Shown here piece after piece: positions 33,070-41,957 of a DNA stretch of 64,000 bases. The notes beneath the pieces are model-generated. The model had not been told where the DNA came from. It searched no databases and saw only the letters and a list, made by a program, of their open reading frames with translations. Both the position numbers and the translations under genes were made by a program. How positions within the stretch are numbered: position 1 is the first letter of the stretch; each line of letters starts with the position of its first letter. Origin of the DNA: DATAPE01 sp034667545 (GTDB lineage Bacteria; Actinomycetota; CADDZG01; WHSQ01); assembly GCA_034667545.1 (NCBI GenBank), contig JAXDJR010000073.1, positions 1 to 64,000 of the forward strand, given 5' to 3'.

Positions 33070-34473
33070 CTACTTGGGGCAGCCCTTAACGGCATCGCAT
33101 TGATATTGACCCGTGTTCGGACCGAAGGACGATTGCAGCCAGGTGTGGTTGGAGAGCTCTGTCTGCACTCTGCCGGCATAGGCATCGCCGGCGCTGTCGT
33201 GCCAGCTGCCCGAATACCAGGCACCGACGCAGCCCCAGAGATCGTTGGGAGCGCTCTTATAGGCGCTGCCAAGCTCCCACTGATAGCCGTTGTAGCAACC
33301 GCGTATCTGTGAGCCGTAGAAATCCGCGGCAAAAGCGGTGGAGTCTCGACTGAACGGGAAGGTGCCGTCCTGGTTGCCGGCATAGTTGTATCCCCACGTG
33401 GGGCTCCACCAGGCCATCTCACCCAAGATCGAGAACGTCTTGGGACACATCCCCTGTTTCGGGGTAGACCACGGGTATGGTCCCGCAGTTGAGTTGGCGT
33501 CTGTCTGATAGTCATGACCAAACGTCGCAAGCCCATCACAGAACACCTGCGTTGAAGAATCAGCGGACGAGATTGCGTCACCGCAGCCTCGGTTCCAGTA
33601 GCACTGTCCATCCGTGTAGTGCAGTCCCTGGAACCAGGTCGACTCCCTCACAGCCACTGAACGGATCAGGTTGTCGGATAGGCCCCACTTACAGGCTGCC
33701 CACTGAATGATCTCATCAGTGGTGCCAGAGAATTGGCCATCGACCCGTGGTATCAACCACGTATCCCAAAGTGAGTTGTAGGTCCCATCGGTAGCGCGAG
33801 GACGCGACTCGAGCGAGTTGTGCACCCCCGTCGCATCGGGCATCGCATGATTCTGTGCGGTGTTCTCGGGCCGAGGTTCCCATGTCGATCGGTGGACTTG
33901 CGTCGCACAATCGCTGCCTGAAGGCAAGTTAGTGGTCGTGCCCTGCACCAGATCAAAATAGCCGGCGGCCGCTGGTGGGGTGTTCGTTGCGGTCGGCGAC
34001 GGCGACGGCGACGGCGACGGGGACGGAGAAGGAGAGGGGGACGGGGACGGAGAAGGAGAAGGAGAGGGGGACGGAGAAGGTGAGGGTGAAGGGGACGGTG
34101 AGGGAGAGGGCGAGGGCGAGGGCGAGGGCTGCGGGAAAACTATAGAGACCGTCGCGCTACAGGCTCCGCCGTTCGCAGCCGTCTCGCATATCTTGAACGT
34201 CCACGTTCCGTTGCCGGGTGCTACTTGCTGCACACCATCATTGGCCGTGCGCGTTAACAATGCGCCGTTGCGAAACAGTCGAATCTGCGGGCCCGTTGCA
34301 CCCGACCAATAGAGTTTGGCAGCGGTCGCTGACACATAGGCGTCAGTCAGTGTGATGGAGCTTGCCGTAGAAACCTGGCTTGAGGCCCGCGTCGCTGCTT
34401 GGGCCGAGATCCCCACACTCGAAGCAACAAGTGCAACCATCAGGATGTGAGGCGCGAATGTTCTCATGCGCAT
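33070..34473 (-). CDS. Secreted cysteine-rich protein, paralogue 2, with Pro-Ser linker
   Basis: 467 aa in order: signal peptide (MRMRTFAPHILMVALVASSV...SAQA), an Ig/Fn3-like beta domain (about residues 30-125), a 45-residue (PS)n linker, and the same roughly 290-residue cysteine-rich domain as paralogue 1 (VHRSTWEPRPEN, AVRESTWFQG, CYWNRGCGD, PFSRDSTAFAADFY). The shared domain is roughly 70% identical by eye. ATG 34473 follows GGGGGG by 7 nt. The architecture suggests an enzyme held away from the cell or polymer by a flexible stalk. Function unproven. Confidence 0.78.
   Translation of the reverse strand: MRMRTFAPHILMVALVASSVGISAQAATRASSQVSTASSITLTDAYVSATAAKLYWSGATGPQIRLFRNGALLTRTANDGVQQVAPGNGTWTFKICETAANGGACSATVSIVFPQPSPSPSPSPSPSPSPSPSPSPSPSPSPSPSPSPSPSPSPSPSPSPTATNTPPAAAGYFDLVQGTTTNLPSGSDCATQVHRSTWEPRPENTAQNHAMPDATGVHNSLESRPRATDGTYNSLWDTWLIPRVDGQFSGTTDEIIQWAACKWGLSDNLIRSVAVRESTWFQGLHYTDGQCYWNRGCGDAISSADSSTQVFCDGLATFGHDYQTDANSTAGPYPWSTPKQGMCPKTFSILGEMAWWSPTWGYNYAGNQDGTFPFSRDSTAFAADFYGSQIRGCYNGYQWELGSAYKSAPNDLWGCVGAWYSGSWHDSAGDAYAGRVQTELSNHTWLQSSFGPNTGQYQCDAVKGCPK
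33994..34128 (-). repeat. Pro-Ser codon repeat (45 codons)
   Basis: About 135 bp of alternating Pro and Ser codons in the secreted-protein gene. On the plus strand it reads as GGCGAC, GGAGAA and GAGGGC hexamers, imperfect at the third codon positions. Such tracts change length by slippage. A spurious Gly/Asp/Glu ORF is open on the opposite strand because of it. Confidence 0.9.
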
Positions 34474-34743
34474 GGTGGATCCCCCCTGCGATAGACGGGC
34501 CCAGAGATAGGCCATTCGCGTTCATCGGTCGAAACAAGGAAAAACTCAACCGAACGTGCGGGCGGGGGAACGCTGAGGGGCGCCCGTAGGGGGCACTGCC
34601 GCCTAGAGATTTTTCCGGGATTTGCCTCTGCTGTCCTCCCGCGAGGCCGTTTTTGGCTAGGTTGACAAGAAGATGCCAGAGGGGAAACAAGTCGCTTCGA
34701 CGACAGCGCTCCCCGGCTCCAACTCGTTCTGCAGTGCGGTCGA

Positions 34744-35289
34744 CTACTGAGGTGAGTTAGGGACCGTTCGGTACATGTGAAGCATGCTCGGAGTAAATCC
34801 CTCGTGATCGTAGAACCGACGCGCTCCTTCATTGGTCGGGAAGACGACAAGCCCGACCGTCGTGACCCCCACGCGGCGCATGTGGTCATAAGCAGCTTTC
34901 ATCAGGAGACGGCCAACCCCACGCCCACGCATTTCGGTAAGAACCAAGAAGCTATCGATGTGTCCGATCCGGCCGGTGTCCCATATCTCGCTAGGCTCTT
35001 GAACGAAGCCGATGATGTAGCCCACTGCTTTGTCATCGACCTCGGCAAAGAAGGCGAAAGAGTCTGGCTGAGACAACCATTCAAGATACTGGTCTCGAAC
35101 CAGGGGACCGGTGTCAGAGTCCGTTCGAAGAGGGAGCCCAGGCATCGGAACCGATGTCGCTCCCTGGAAGGCGTGAAGCAGCAACCAGAAATCGACGAGC
35201 TCATCTATGCGGTCGGCTCCCGCTGGGACTATGGCGATCGTCGCGCTCACGCCACCGGATGATAGCCGCGCTCCGTGCTTCCAGGACAT
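34744..35289 (-). CDS. GNAT family N-acetyltransferase
   Basis: 181 aa. The acetyl-CoA-binding motif A is DSFLVLTEMRGRGVGRLLMKAA, followed by the motif B region VGLVVFPTNEGARRFYDHEGF. Acceptor unknown. GTG 35250 is an alternative start. The gene stands alone; the roughly 230 bp upstream of paralogue 2 on its 3' side hold no other gene. Confidence 0.85.
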   Translation of the reverse strand: MSWKHGARLSSGGVSATIAIVPAGADRIDELVDFWLLLHAFQGATSVPMPGLPLRTDSDTGPLVRDQYLEWLSQPDSFAFFAEVDDKAVGYIIGFVQEPSEIWDTGRIGHIDSFLVLTEMRGRGVGRLLMKAAYDHMRRVGVTTVGLVVFPTNEGARRFYDHEGFTPSMLHMYRTVPNSPQ

Positions 35290-35360
35290 CAGGGGAGGGT
35301 GACGGCTCTATCGCCGTCGGCTAACCCATATCGCGGGTCGTAGCTTGCCCTCTGGATCGG

Positions 35361-35696
35361 TCAGTCGCACGCTAGTACCCACATCTCCTGGAACGGTGTC
35401 TTGATGTGCCAGGTCGTCTCCACGCCGGGCGGTAGCGAGAACACATCGCCGGTCTCAAGCTCGACTGCGCCGGCATCCTCGATCTCGATTCGTACCGATC
35501 CCTCGAGGACCAACGCGACCTCTCGCTGCTCCGGCGTCCATGTGACCGGACCGTCCACACTCGTGAAGCGCGTAAACCCGGCCCACAGCCCGTCGGCGCG
35601 CACCAGCTGATGCATCTCGCTTCCGGGCACCTCGGGATCGGCTTCCCATTCCCGGGTCGAGCCTTTGGTGACGAACGCACCGGGGGACCACTCCAT
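35361..35696 (-). CDS. Cupin domain protein
   Basis: A 111-aa single-domain cupin: QREVALVLEGSVRIEIED is the first cupin motif and TGDVFSLPPGVETTWHI the second, with few of the metal-binding histidines kept. The ATG has AGGAG about 10 nt upstream. Likely a small-molecule-binding or stress-type cupin; no specific role. Confidence 0.8.
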   Translation of the reverse strand: MEWSPGAFVTKGSTREWEADPEVPGSEMHQLVRADGLWAGFTRFTSVDGPVTWTPEQREVALVLEGSVRIEIEDAGAVELETGDVFSLPPGVETTWHIKTPFQEMWVLACD

Positions 35697-35901
35697 TGGC
35701 AGCTTCTCCTTTCAGCATCTGTCAAGGCGGTCGGTCCACCATAGGGGTTTGGGGCGCTCAAGACTCAACGTGCGGCATACCCACTCGAGCGGCCCGGTCG
35801 ACAGCCAGGACTCCGTAGCTGCGCTACCCCCTCCCGGGCAGGAGGAGGAAGCTATTCGCCCTCGCCGGCCGAGCACTCCCGATGTGATTCAGCCACAGGC
35901 T

Positions 35902-36780
35902 CTAGAGGTTAAAGCGGCCCCGCATCCCGCGTGCGTGCGCGGCACGGCTCAACCGGCTCAGATTCAACATGCTTTCGGTTGTTCTCAAGAGCGAATAGAG
36001 CGTGAACCTGGCGGCCGACCTCTTACCCGGATGTACGGAGGGAGCGACCACGATCGTGGGTATGTGGTTCCCTGCAGAACCGTCGAGGGCCTCGTCAAAA
36101 GTGATGAAAACTGCAGTCCTGCCCCTTTGATAACGCCGCTTCCTCAGGAGTTTCGCCATGAACCTCTTGAGCCACGCATCTCCGGTAGCAACTGAGCAGT
36201 CATGCATGTCATTACAGAGGTTGGGCGTGACAAAGGTGAAGCGGGCCGAGATATTAAGTCGGCCCCCCAGGTGGTACGGAACGTCTCGCCTTCTGCAAGC
36301 TGGCCGGATACGGATGTAGTAGGCGGCGGGATTGTGCTTCACCGCATAGGTGCCGGAGCTGGAAAGCGCGCACCTGGACGGCATGGACTCTTCCAGAGAG
36401 CGCCAGTCGCCATGGAGCTGCGAGAAGATGCTCTTGCCGCGCAACCGGTGCGCACTCGGCGCTTGGTCATCAGCGATCCCGTGGGTGCGGCCCGACGTCA
36501 TGGCGATGTAATTGGGCAGGCTCGGGTGAGTGATCGCATGAAAGTTGGCAGCAAGCCCGCATTTCCCTGCCAGACGATTTATATACGGCGCTGCGTTGGA
36601 TCCGATGATCTCGTCGTAGGAATGGTTCTCCATCACGATCCAAACAACGTGATTCCACTGTCTGGGAGGCCTGGTGCCGCGGCACGGGCTCCGGCGAAAA
36701 GAGGCTTCGGACGGCACACTCCCAAGAGTGCTAACTACCAAAACCACCAACAAAGCGGTGATGCCAATTCTCTTGATCAT
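35902..36780 (-). CDS. Secreted phosphoesterase (phospholipase C/acid phosphatase family)
   Basis: 292 aa with a Sec signal peptide (MIKRIGITALLVVLVVSTLGSVPSEA). The phosphoesterase family core is visible: HVVWIVMENHSYDEIIG with the metal-binding Glu-Asn, THPSLPNYIAMTSG, and late VFITFDEALDGSAGNHIPTIVVAP. It should hydrolyse phosphate esters outside the cell. ATG 36780 is chosen because GGAGG lies 4 nt upstream; the longer frame to 36906 lacks a signal peptide at its start. Confidence 0.85.
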   Translation of the reverse strand: MIKRIGITALLVVLVVSTLGSVPSEASFRRSPCRGTRPPRQWNHVVWIVMENHSYDEIIGSNAAPYINRLAGKCGLAANFHAITHPSLPNYIAMTSGRTHGIADDQAPSAHRLRGKSIFSQLHGDWRSLEESMPSRCALSSSGTYAVKHNPAAYYIRIRPACRRRDVPYHLGGRLNISARFTFVTPNLCNDMHDCSVATGDAWLKRFMAKLLRKRRYQRGRTAVFITFDEALDGSAGNHIPTIVVAPSVHPGKRSAARFTLYSLLRTTESMLNLSRLSRAAHARGMRGRFNL

Positions 36781-36968
36781 CAGACCTCCTTCTTCCATCG
36801 CCAGCTCAGGAACGCTACCGGTTTCGATTAGCCTTCGGCGAACCGTGGCATCACGGTGACCTCTACGGGGCGCCCTCAGTGAACCCGACCCCGAGCGGAT
36901 CACCAACCCATTCCCGCGAGACCGCGACCCGCGCGGCGATAGCTGGGTCGCGCGTCTATGGTGGACCG

Positions 36969-37403
36969 ATGGCGTCGGTCAAGCAGATCCAAGTTACCTT
37001 CGACTGCGCAGAACCTGAGCGCGTCGCTCGGTTCTGGTGCGAGGTGTTGGGGTACGTTGTACCGCCGCCACCGGAGGGGTTTGCTACTTGGGACGACTTC
37101 GATCGCGCGCTGCCGCCTGAGCATCAGGGGTCAGCGTTCGCATGCATTGATCCCACAGGTGTGGGCCCGCGACTGTTCTTCCAGCGCGTCCCAGAAGGCA
37201 AGGTCGTCAAGAATCGACTGCATCTTGACGTGCGAGCCGGCACGGGGCTCGTGGGTGAAGAGCGCCTGGCCGCACTTGAGGCCGAATGCGCACGACTGGT
37301 CCCGCTCGGCGCGGTTCGCGTGCGACTACTGCCTGCCGATGACGACAACGAGTCGTGCCTCGTGATGCAGGACATCGAGGGCAACGAGTTCTGTCTCGAC
37401 TGA
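36969..37403 (+). CDS. VOC superfamily (glyoxalase-like) protein
   Basis: 144 aa with the two-module VOC fold: VTFDCAEPERVARFWCEVLGY at the start, FACIDPTGVGPRLFFQRVPEGKVVKNRLHLDV in the middle, and a C-terminal DIEGNEFCLD. This is the Glyoxalase_6 subgroup common in actinobacteria. Start ATG 36969 is at the beginning of homology. Substrate unknown. Confidence 0.85.
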   Translation: MASVKQIQVTFDCAEPERVARFWCEVLGYVVPPPPEGFATWDDFDRALPPEHQGSAFACIDPTGVGPRLFFQRVPEGKVVKNRLHLDVRAGTGLVGEERLAALEAECARLVPLGAVRVRLLPADDDNESCLVMQDIEGNEFCLD

Positions 37404-37471
37404 GTGGCCGTGGTGATTCCAGTTCGAGGAAGCGTTGGCCAGCGCCCACCGCCAACGGGTAGGCGCGAGAG

Positions 37472-37543
37472 TGGGCCGCCAGGGACTCGAACCCTGCCCG
37501 CCGGATTAAAAGTCCGGTGCTCTACCAGATGAGCTAGCGGCCC
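37472..37543 (-). tRNA. tRNA-Lys (TTT)
   Basis: Minus-strand cloverleaf with acceptor GGGCCGC/GCGGCCC, anticodon loop CTTTTAA (anticodon TTT) in a CCGGA/TCCGG stem, T arm CAGGG-TTCGAGT-CCCTG, 4-nt variable loop, discriminator A, no CCA encoded. Confidence 0.97.
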
Positions 37544-37624
37544 CGCTTGATAGCGAGCGGCGAGAACGCGCAGTATAGGCAGCCGCCTTCAGGGGCCCTG
37601 CGGACAAGTGCCGCCTAGCGGTTC

Positions 37625-38086
37625 TTACGAGCCTGGTTTCAACGCCATGTCTGCGACCACCAATAGCAGAATCACCAGCTCGATGCGCGACACCAGGAAG
37701 ACCCGGTTCATGCGGTCGCGCACTGCAGGAGCGGTTGGTCCGTGCTCTTCGATCAGCTTCTTGATCCGGCCCGCTTCCGGGCCAAGAAATGTGGCTCCCA
37801 CGATGGCTGAGAACAGGATTCCGAAGATCCCGAACACGATCCAGGAGTGCCCCCATCCCCAGTGCCCGTTCAAGACCAGTGCTATGCCACTGATGAGGGC
37901 GAGGATCGACGCCGGCATGTAGACGTGAAGTCCGATCCACTCCGTATCTCCACCAAAGGCAGCCATCCTCGCTGGATCGTTCGAGCCGGCGGCTCGAACG
38001 GCCAGGATCTGCATGGTGACGGCTCCGCCAACCCACACCACGACGGAGAGGATGTGTAGAGCTAAGAGCCATTGGTAACCGGTCAT
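37625..38086 (-). CDS. DUF2269-like integral membrane protein
   Basis: 153 aa with four membrane helices. WLLALHILSVVVWVGGAVTMQI carries the conserved helix-1 His and GG of the DUF2269/CopD-like group, and the last helix is SRIELVILLLVVADMALKPG. ATG 38086 is used; TTG codons up to 38104 are possible but have no ribosome site. Function unknown. Confidence 0.78.
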   Translation of the reverse strand: MTGYQWLLALHILSVVVWVGGAVTMQILAVRAAGSNDPARMAAFGGDTEWIGLHVYMPASILALISGIALVLNGHWGWGHSWIVFGIFGILFSAIVGATFLGPEAGRIKKLIEEHGPTAPAVRDRMNRVFLVSRIELVILLLVVADMALKPGS

Positions 38087-38145
38087 GGGGCAATCATGCA
38101 ACAAGGTGGCGGCTTATGCACACCACCTGGGCCACGCAGACACCC

Positions 38146-38823
38146 TCAGCGCGGAACGAGCCTGTATCCCACGTTCCTGATGGTTTCGATCAAGGCTTCG
38201 TGCTCGGCCCCCAGCTTCGCACGCAGACGACGGATGTGAACGTCGACCGTGCGGGTGCCGCCGTAATAGTCATAGCCCCACACCTCACGTAGCAACAGAT
38301 CGCGATCGCACACCCTGCCCGGACGCTGCGCCATGAACTTCAGTAGCTCGAACTCTTTGTAGGTCAGATCGAGAGGACGGCCGCGCACGTACACCTGGTA
38401 GTTCTCGGGATTGACCGTCACGTCGCCGATCTTCAGCACCGTCGGCTCGTCTCCACGACCGGTGCGTCGAGCAACGAGGGCGAGACGGGCAGAGATCTCA
38501 ACCGTCGAGGCGTCGACGAGAAGGAAGTCGTCAGCCCCCGACTCGAAGCGAAATCGTTCCGCGGTGTCCTCGTTGAGCAGCACGATGAGTGGAGGCAGGC
38601 TTATCTGCCACGCCAGAGACAACCTCCGCGTAGCTTCCTCGGCCGCACCCAGATCCACCGTTCCATCGATCAGCAGCACGTCCGGGTGGCTGGCGATCAG
38701 ATCCTCTGCAGTCGTGGTCTTGAGTGGTGCGTGCAAGAGTCCATAAGGTCCGAGCGGGAAGGACGGAAGCAGGTCACGAACGTCTTGACTCTGATCGGAC
38801 AGGAGCATCAGCGTCCAGACCAT
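38146..38823 (-). CDS. glnR: GlnR-type orphan response regulator (nitrogen control)
   Basis: 225 aa. The receiver-like N-terminus contains DVLLIDGTVDLG, with the aspartate that is conserved but not phosphorylated in the usual way in GlnR. The C-terminal winged helix (LDLTYKEFELLKFMAQRPGRVCDRDLLLREVWGYDYYGGTRTVDVHIRRLRAKLG) is very close to Streptomyces GlnR. No histidine kinase gene is adjacent. Its start overlaps the end of nadE (ATGA), and two glutamine synthetase genes and glnE lie next to it, strongly supporting nitrogen regulation. A GlnR-box-like site lies in front of the nadE-glnR operon, so autoregulation is likely. Confidence 0.85.
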   Translation of the reverse strand: MVWTLMLLSDQSQDVRDLLPSFPLGPYGLLHAPLKTTTAEDLIASHPDVLLIDGTVDLGAAEEATRRLSLAWQISLPPLIVLLNEDTAERFRFESGADDFLLVDASTVEISARLALVARRTGRGDEPTVLKIGDVTVNPENYQVYVRGRPLDLTYKEFELLKFMAQRPGRVCDRDLLLREVWGYDYYGGTRTVDVHIRRLRAKLGAEHEALIETIRNVGYRLVPR

Positions 38824-40541
38824 CAGGTGGCGGGCCTCTCGCCTACCGAACGCTCCGGAAACTCGAAAGGACCCCCCTCGCGCCAGCGATTCGTGATGGG
38901 CAGCCTTCGGTCGCGACCGAACGCTTTCGAGGTCATCTTGGGACCGGGGGGAGCTTGACGACGTTTGTACTCGGCTCGGTCGACCAGCGCGATGACCTTC
39001 GTGACGGTACCGGCGTCGAATCCCTTGCCGACTATGTCGGCAACTCCTGCATCACGTTCTATGTACGCCTCGAGGATCGGATCGAGCACGTCGTAGGGAG
39101 GTAACGAGTCGGCATCCTCCTGCCCGGGCCGCAGCTCCGCCGACGGCGGCTTGGTCAGGACGTTTTCAGGGATCACCTGCTCGATCCCGTTCCGATAGCG
39201 TGCCACTGAGTAGACCTCGGTCTTGAATACGTCCTTCAAGAGAGCGAAGCCGCCGGCCATATCGCCATACAGCGTCGAGTAGCCGCACGCCATCTCCGAC
39301 TTATTGCCGGTAGCAAGTACTAGGTGACCGTACCGATTCGACGCGGCCATAAGGAGGTTGCCGCGTACGCGCGCCTGTAGGTTCTCTTCGGCGATGCCCG
39401 TCTCCGCGTCGCCGAACCCCTGCTGTAATACCTGCAAGTACGAGTGATAGATGTCAGCGATCGGGACCTTCAACAGATCGATCTGTAGGTTCGAAGCCAG
39501 TTCTATCGCGTCGTCGACCGAGTGCGATGACGAGAACTCGGAAGGCATCGAGAGACCGAGGACGTGCTCGGGTCCGACGGCGTCAACGGCGATGACCGCG
39601 GTGAGGCTCGAGTCGATCCCGCCCGATAGTCCGACTATCACGTCGGTGAAGCCGTTCTTGCGAACGTAGTCGGCAAGCCCCAACGTCAACCCTTCGTATA
39701 ACTCCTTGTCGGCGACAGGCTCCGGTTCGAGCACCGGTGTGGGCGCGCGGTCACCCAGTTGAGGTAGCTCTGTTCGCAACCTGCGCACGTGGCCAACAGC
39801 CTCTGCCGTCGAACCCAACGGCACATCGACAACCGTGAGCTGTTCTCGGAACTGCGGGAGCCGTGTCAATACTTCACCCTCGGGCGAGATCACCAGCGAG
39901 CCGCCGTCGAAGACGAGCTCGTCCTGGCCCCCGACCATGTTGACGTAAACGATCGAAGCTCGCGCCCGCCGCGCCCGATCGCACAGCATCCGCGCGCGCT
40001 CCACCCCTTTGTTCTTGTGGAATGGTGATGCGTTGATGTTGACGACCACTTGAGCTCCGGCATCTCCTTGAACCACTACCGGCCCTCGGGCGCTCCACGC
40101 GTCTTCGCAGACGCACACCCCGATAACGCCCGAGTCAGTCTCAATCAAGACGTGCTCCCGTCCGGGATGGAAGTAGCGGTCCTCGTCGAACACGCCATAG
40201 TTGGGAAGAAGGTGCTTGTGATAGACAGCGAGCAGTTTTCCGGATTGACAGATCGCTGCCGCGTTGAAGAGGCGGTCATCCTCTCTGTCGACGAAACCGA
40301 TGATGGACACGACATCACCCGACGAATGAGCGATCGTCTGCACCGCATCGAGGTTCGCATCGAGGAACGAACGCTTCATGAGGAGATCCTCAGGCGGATA
40401 TCCGGTGACACCCAACTCGGGCGTGGCCACCACCTGGGCCCCCTGGGATGCCGCCGACGCCACAGCGGACATCAAGCGCTCAGCGTTCCCTTCGATGTCC
40501 CCTACAGTCAGGTTCATCTGCGCTAGCGCCACACGGATCAT
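38823..40541 (-). CDS. nadE: Glutamine-dependent NAD+ synthetase
   Basis: 572 aa. The N-terminal nitrilase-type glutaminase domain has E in VVATPELGVTGYPPEDLL, K in HKHLLPNYGVFDE and C in GVCVCEDAW. The C-terminal synthetase domain has the PP-loop VGLSGGIDSSLTAVI and LATGNKSEMACGYSTLYGDMAGG. It makes NAD+ from nicotinate adenine dinucleotide, using glutamine as nitrogen source. This explains a place under nitrogen control, directly upstream of and overlapping glnR. Confidence 0.95.
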   Translation of the reverse strand: MIRVALAQMNLTVGDIEGNAERLMSAVASAASQGAQVVATPELGVTGYPPEDLLMKRSFLDANLDAVQTIAHSSGDVVSIIGFVDREDDRLFNAAAICQSGKLLAVYHKHLLPNYGVFDEDRYFHPGREHVLIETDSGVIGVCVCEDAWSARGPVVVQGDAGAQVVVNINASPFHKNKGVERARMLCDRARRARASIVYVNMVGGQDELVFDGGSLVISPEGEVLTRLPQFREQLTVVDVPLGSTAEAVGHVRRLRTELPQLGDRAPTPVLEPEPVADKELYEGLTLGLADYVRKNGFTDVIVGLSGGIDSSLTAVIAVDAVGPEHVLGLSMPSEFSSSHSVDDAIELASNLQIDLLKVPIADIYHSYLQVLQQGFGDAETGIAEENLQARVRGNLLMAASNRYGHLVLATGNKSEMACGYSTLYGDMAGGFALLKDVFKTEVYSVARYRNGIEQVIPENVLTKPPSAELRPGQEDADSLPPYDVLDPILEAYIERDAGVADIVGKGFDAGTVTKVIALVDRAEYKRRQAPPGPKMTSKAFGRDRRLPITNRWREGGPFEFPERSVGERPAT

Positions 40542-40570
40542 GACTTAAGCGTAGTTGCAGCGTGCGCTTC

Positions 40571-40586
40571 GTAACCTGCCCGAAAC
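40571..40586. promoter_or_regulatory. GlnR box between nadE-glnR and glnA2
   Basis: GTAACCTGCCCGAAAC fits the GlnR consensus GTnAC-n6-GAAAC exactly. It lies 30 bp upstream of the nadE start and 25 bp upstream of the divergent glnA2 start, so one site could control both operons, including glnR itself. A TAGGCT box at 40597-40602 may be the -10 of a nearly leaderless glnA2 mRNA. Confidence 0.7.
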
Positions 40587-40610
40587 CAACACCCCCTAGG
40601 CTCCCGAGAC

Positions 40611-41957
40611 ATGGAGCGCCAAGAGGAATACGTACTGCGAACCGTCGAAGAGCGGGGCATTCGCCTGGTGTGGTTGTGGTTCACCGATGTTCTCGGGTTC
40701 CTGAAGTCGTTCGCGGTGACCTCCGAAGAGCTTGAGCCGGCATTCGATGAGGGGATCGGCTTCGATGGCTCGGCGATCGAAGGTTTCGCCAGGGTTCAGG
40801 AGTCGGACATGCTGGCGCGTCCGGACGCGGGAACCTTTCAGATCAGTCCCTCGGCCCCCGACAACGCCGAGGGCGGAGTGGCCCGGATGTTCTGCGACAT
40901 CCACAGCCCGGACGGCCGTCCTTTCTGGGGCGATCCCCGGTTCGTCCTACGGCGGAACTTGGACAAGGCAGCGGAACGCGGCTTCACCTTCTATGTGCAC
41001 CCCGAGATGGAGTTCTTCGTCTTCAAGGATGCCGGAAGCGCTTCGCCGATCGACGCGGGCGGATACTTCGATCTCACTCCCGCCGATGCCACCCAGGAGC
41101 TGCGTAGGGACACGATCTCGGTTCTAGAGCGTCTGGGGATCCCCGTCGAGTTCTCGCATCATGAAGTGTCCCCGTCGCAACACGAGATCGATCTTCGGCA
41201 CGCGGATGCCCTCACCATGGCGGACTCGGTGATCACTTTTCGTAACGTCGTAAAGCAGATCGCTGCGGAACGGGGAATGTACGCGACCTTCATGCCAAAG
41301 CCCACAACGGATCTGTCCGGGTCAGGCATGCACACCCACATGTCGTTGTTCGAGGGAGATCAGAACGCCTTCTTCGATTCTGCCGAGGAGTACCACTTGT
41401 CCAAAGTCGCTAAGGCTTTCATCGCCGGGCTACTCGTGCACGCCCGTGAGATCACGGCGGTAACCAACCAGTGGGTGAACTCCTACAAGCGGTTGATCGT
41501 AGGGCGCGGCTATCCTGTGCAAGAAGCCCCCGTGTACGTGTGTTGGGGACGCCACAACCGGTCGGCGTTGATCCGCGTTCCCATGTACAAGCCGCGCAAG
41601 GACCAATCCACCCGCATCGAGCTCCGGTCGCCGGATCCTGCTTGTAATCCTTATTTGGCTTTCTCCCTCATGCTTGCGGCCGGTCTCAAGGGGATCGACG
41701 AGGGCTATGAGCTTCCCGAGGAAGCGACCGACAACATCCACGAGATGAGCGACAGCGAGCGGCGTGCCAGAGGGATCGACAAGCTGCCCGATGATCTTAA
41801 CGACGCGCTTCGCGAGATGGAGAACTCGGAGTTGGTTGCCGAAGCTCTCGGTGAGCAGGTGTTCGAGTATCTTCTCCGGAACAAGCGAGCCGAATGGGAC
41901 GAGTACAAGGGATACGTGTCCCCTTACGAGACCGCTAGGTACCTGCCGGTCCTCTAG
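40611..41957 (+). CDS. glnA2: Glutamine synthetase family ligase, GlnA2 type
   Basis: 448 aa. Glutamine synthetase signatures: GFDGSAIEGFARVQESDM, FYVHPEMEFFVF (metal-binding Glu), FMPKPTTDLSGSGMHTHMSL and NSYKRLIVGRGYPVQEAPVYVCWGRHNRSALIRVP. The whole pattern matches the actinobacterial GlnA2 subfamily, shorter than GlnA, and no adenylylation-site NLYDLPPE segment is present. In Streptomyces coelicolor GlnA2 has been described as a gamma-glutamylpolyamine synthetase, so polyamine use is an alternative to ammonia assimilation. Confidence 0.88.
   Translation: MERQEEYVLRTVEERGIRLVWLWFTDVLGFLKSFAVTSEELEPAFDEGIGFDGSAIEGFARVQESDMLARPDAGTFQISPSAPDNAEGGVARMFCDIHSPDGRPFWGDPRFVLRRNLDKAAERGFTFYVHPEMEFFVFKDAGSASPIDAGGYFDLTPADATQELRRDTISVLERLGIPVEFSHHEVSPSQHEIDLRHADALTMADSVITFRNVVKQIAAERGMYATFMPKPTTDLSGSGMHTHMSLFEGDQNAFFDSAEEYHLSKVAKAFIAGLLVHAREITAVTNQWVNSYKRLIVGRGYPVQEAPVYVCWGRHNRSALIRVPMYKPRKDQSTRIELRSPDPACNPYLAFSLMLAAGLKGIDEGYELPEEATDNIHEMSDSERRARGIDKLPDDLNDALREMENSELVAEALGEQVFEYLLRNKRAEWDEYKGYVSPYETARYLPVL

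Noticed and set aside
33994..34128. CRISPR-like repeat array
   Set aside because: The repeats are contiguous hexamers within a coding region without spacers; no cas genes are in the window.
33980..34312. Plus-strand ORF rich in Gly, Asp and Glu
   Set aside because: It is the antisense reading of the Pro-Ser repeat in the secreted-protein gene and has no other support.
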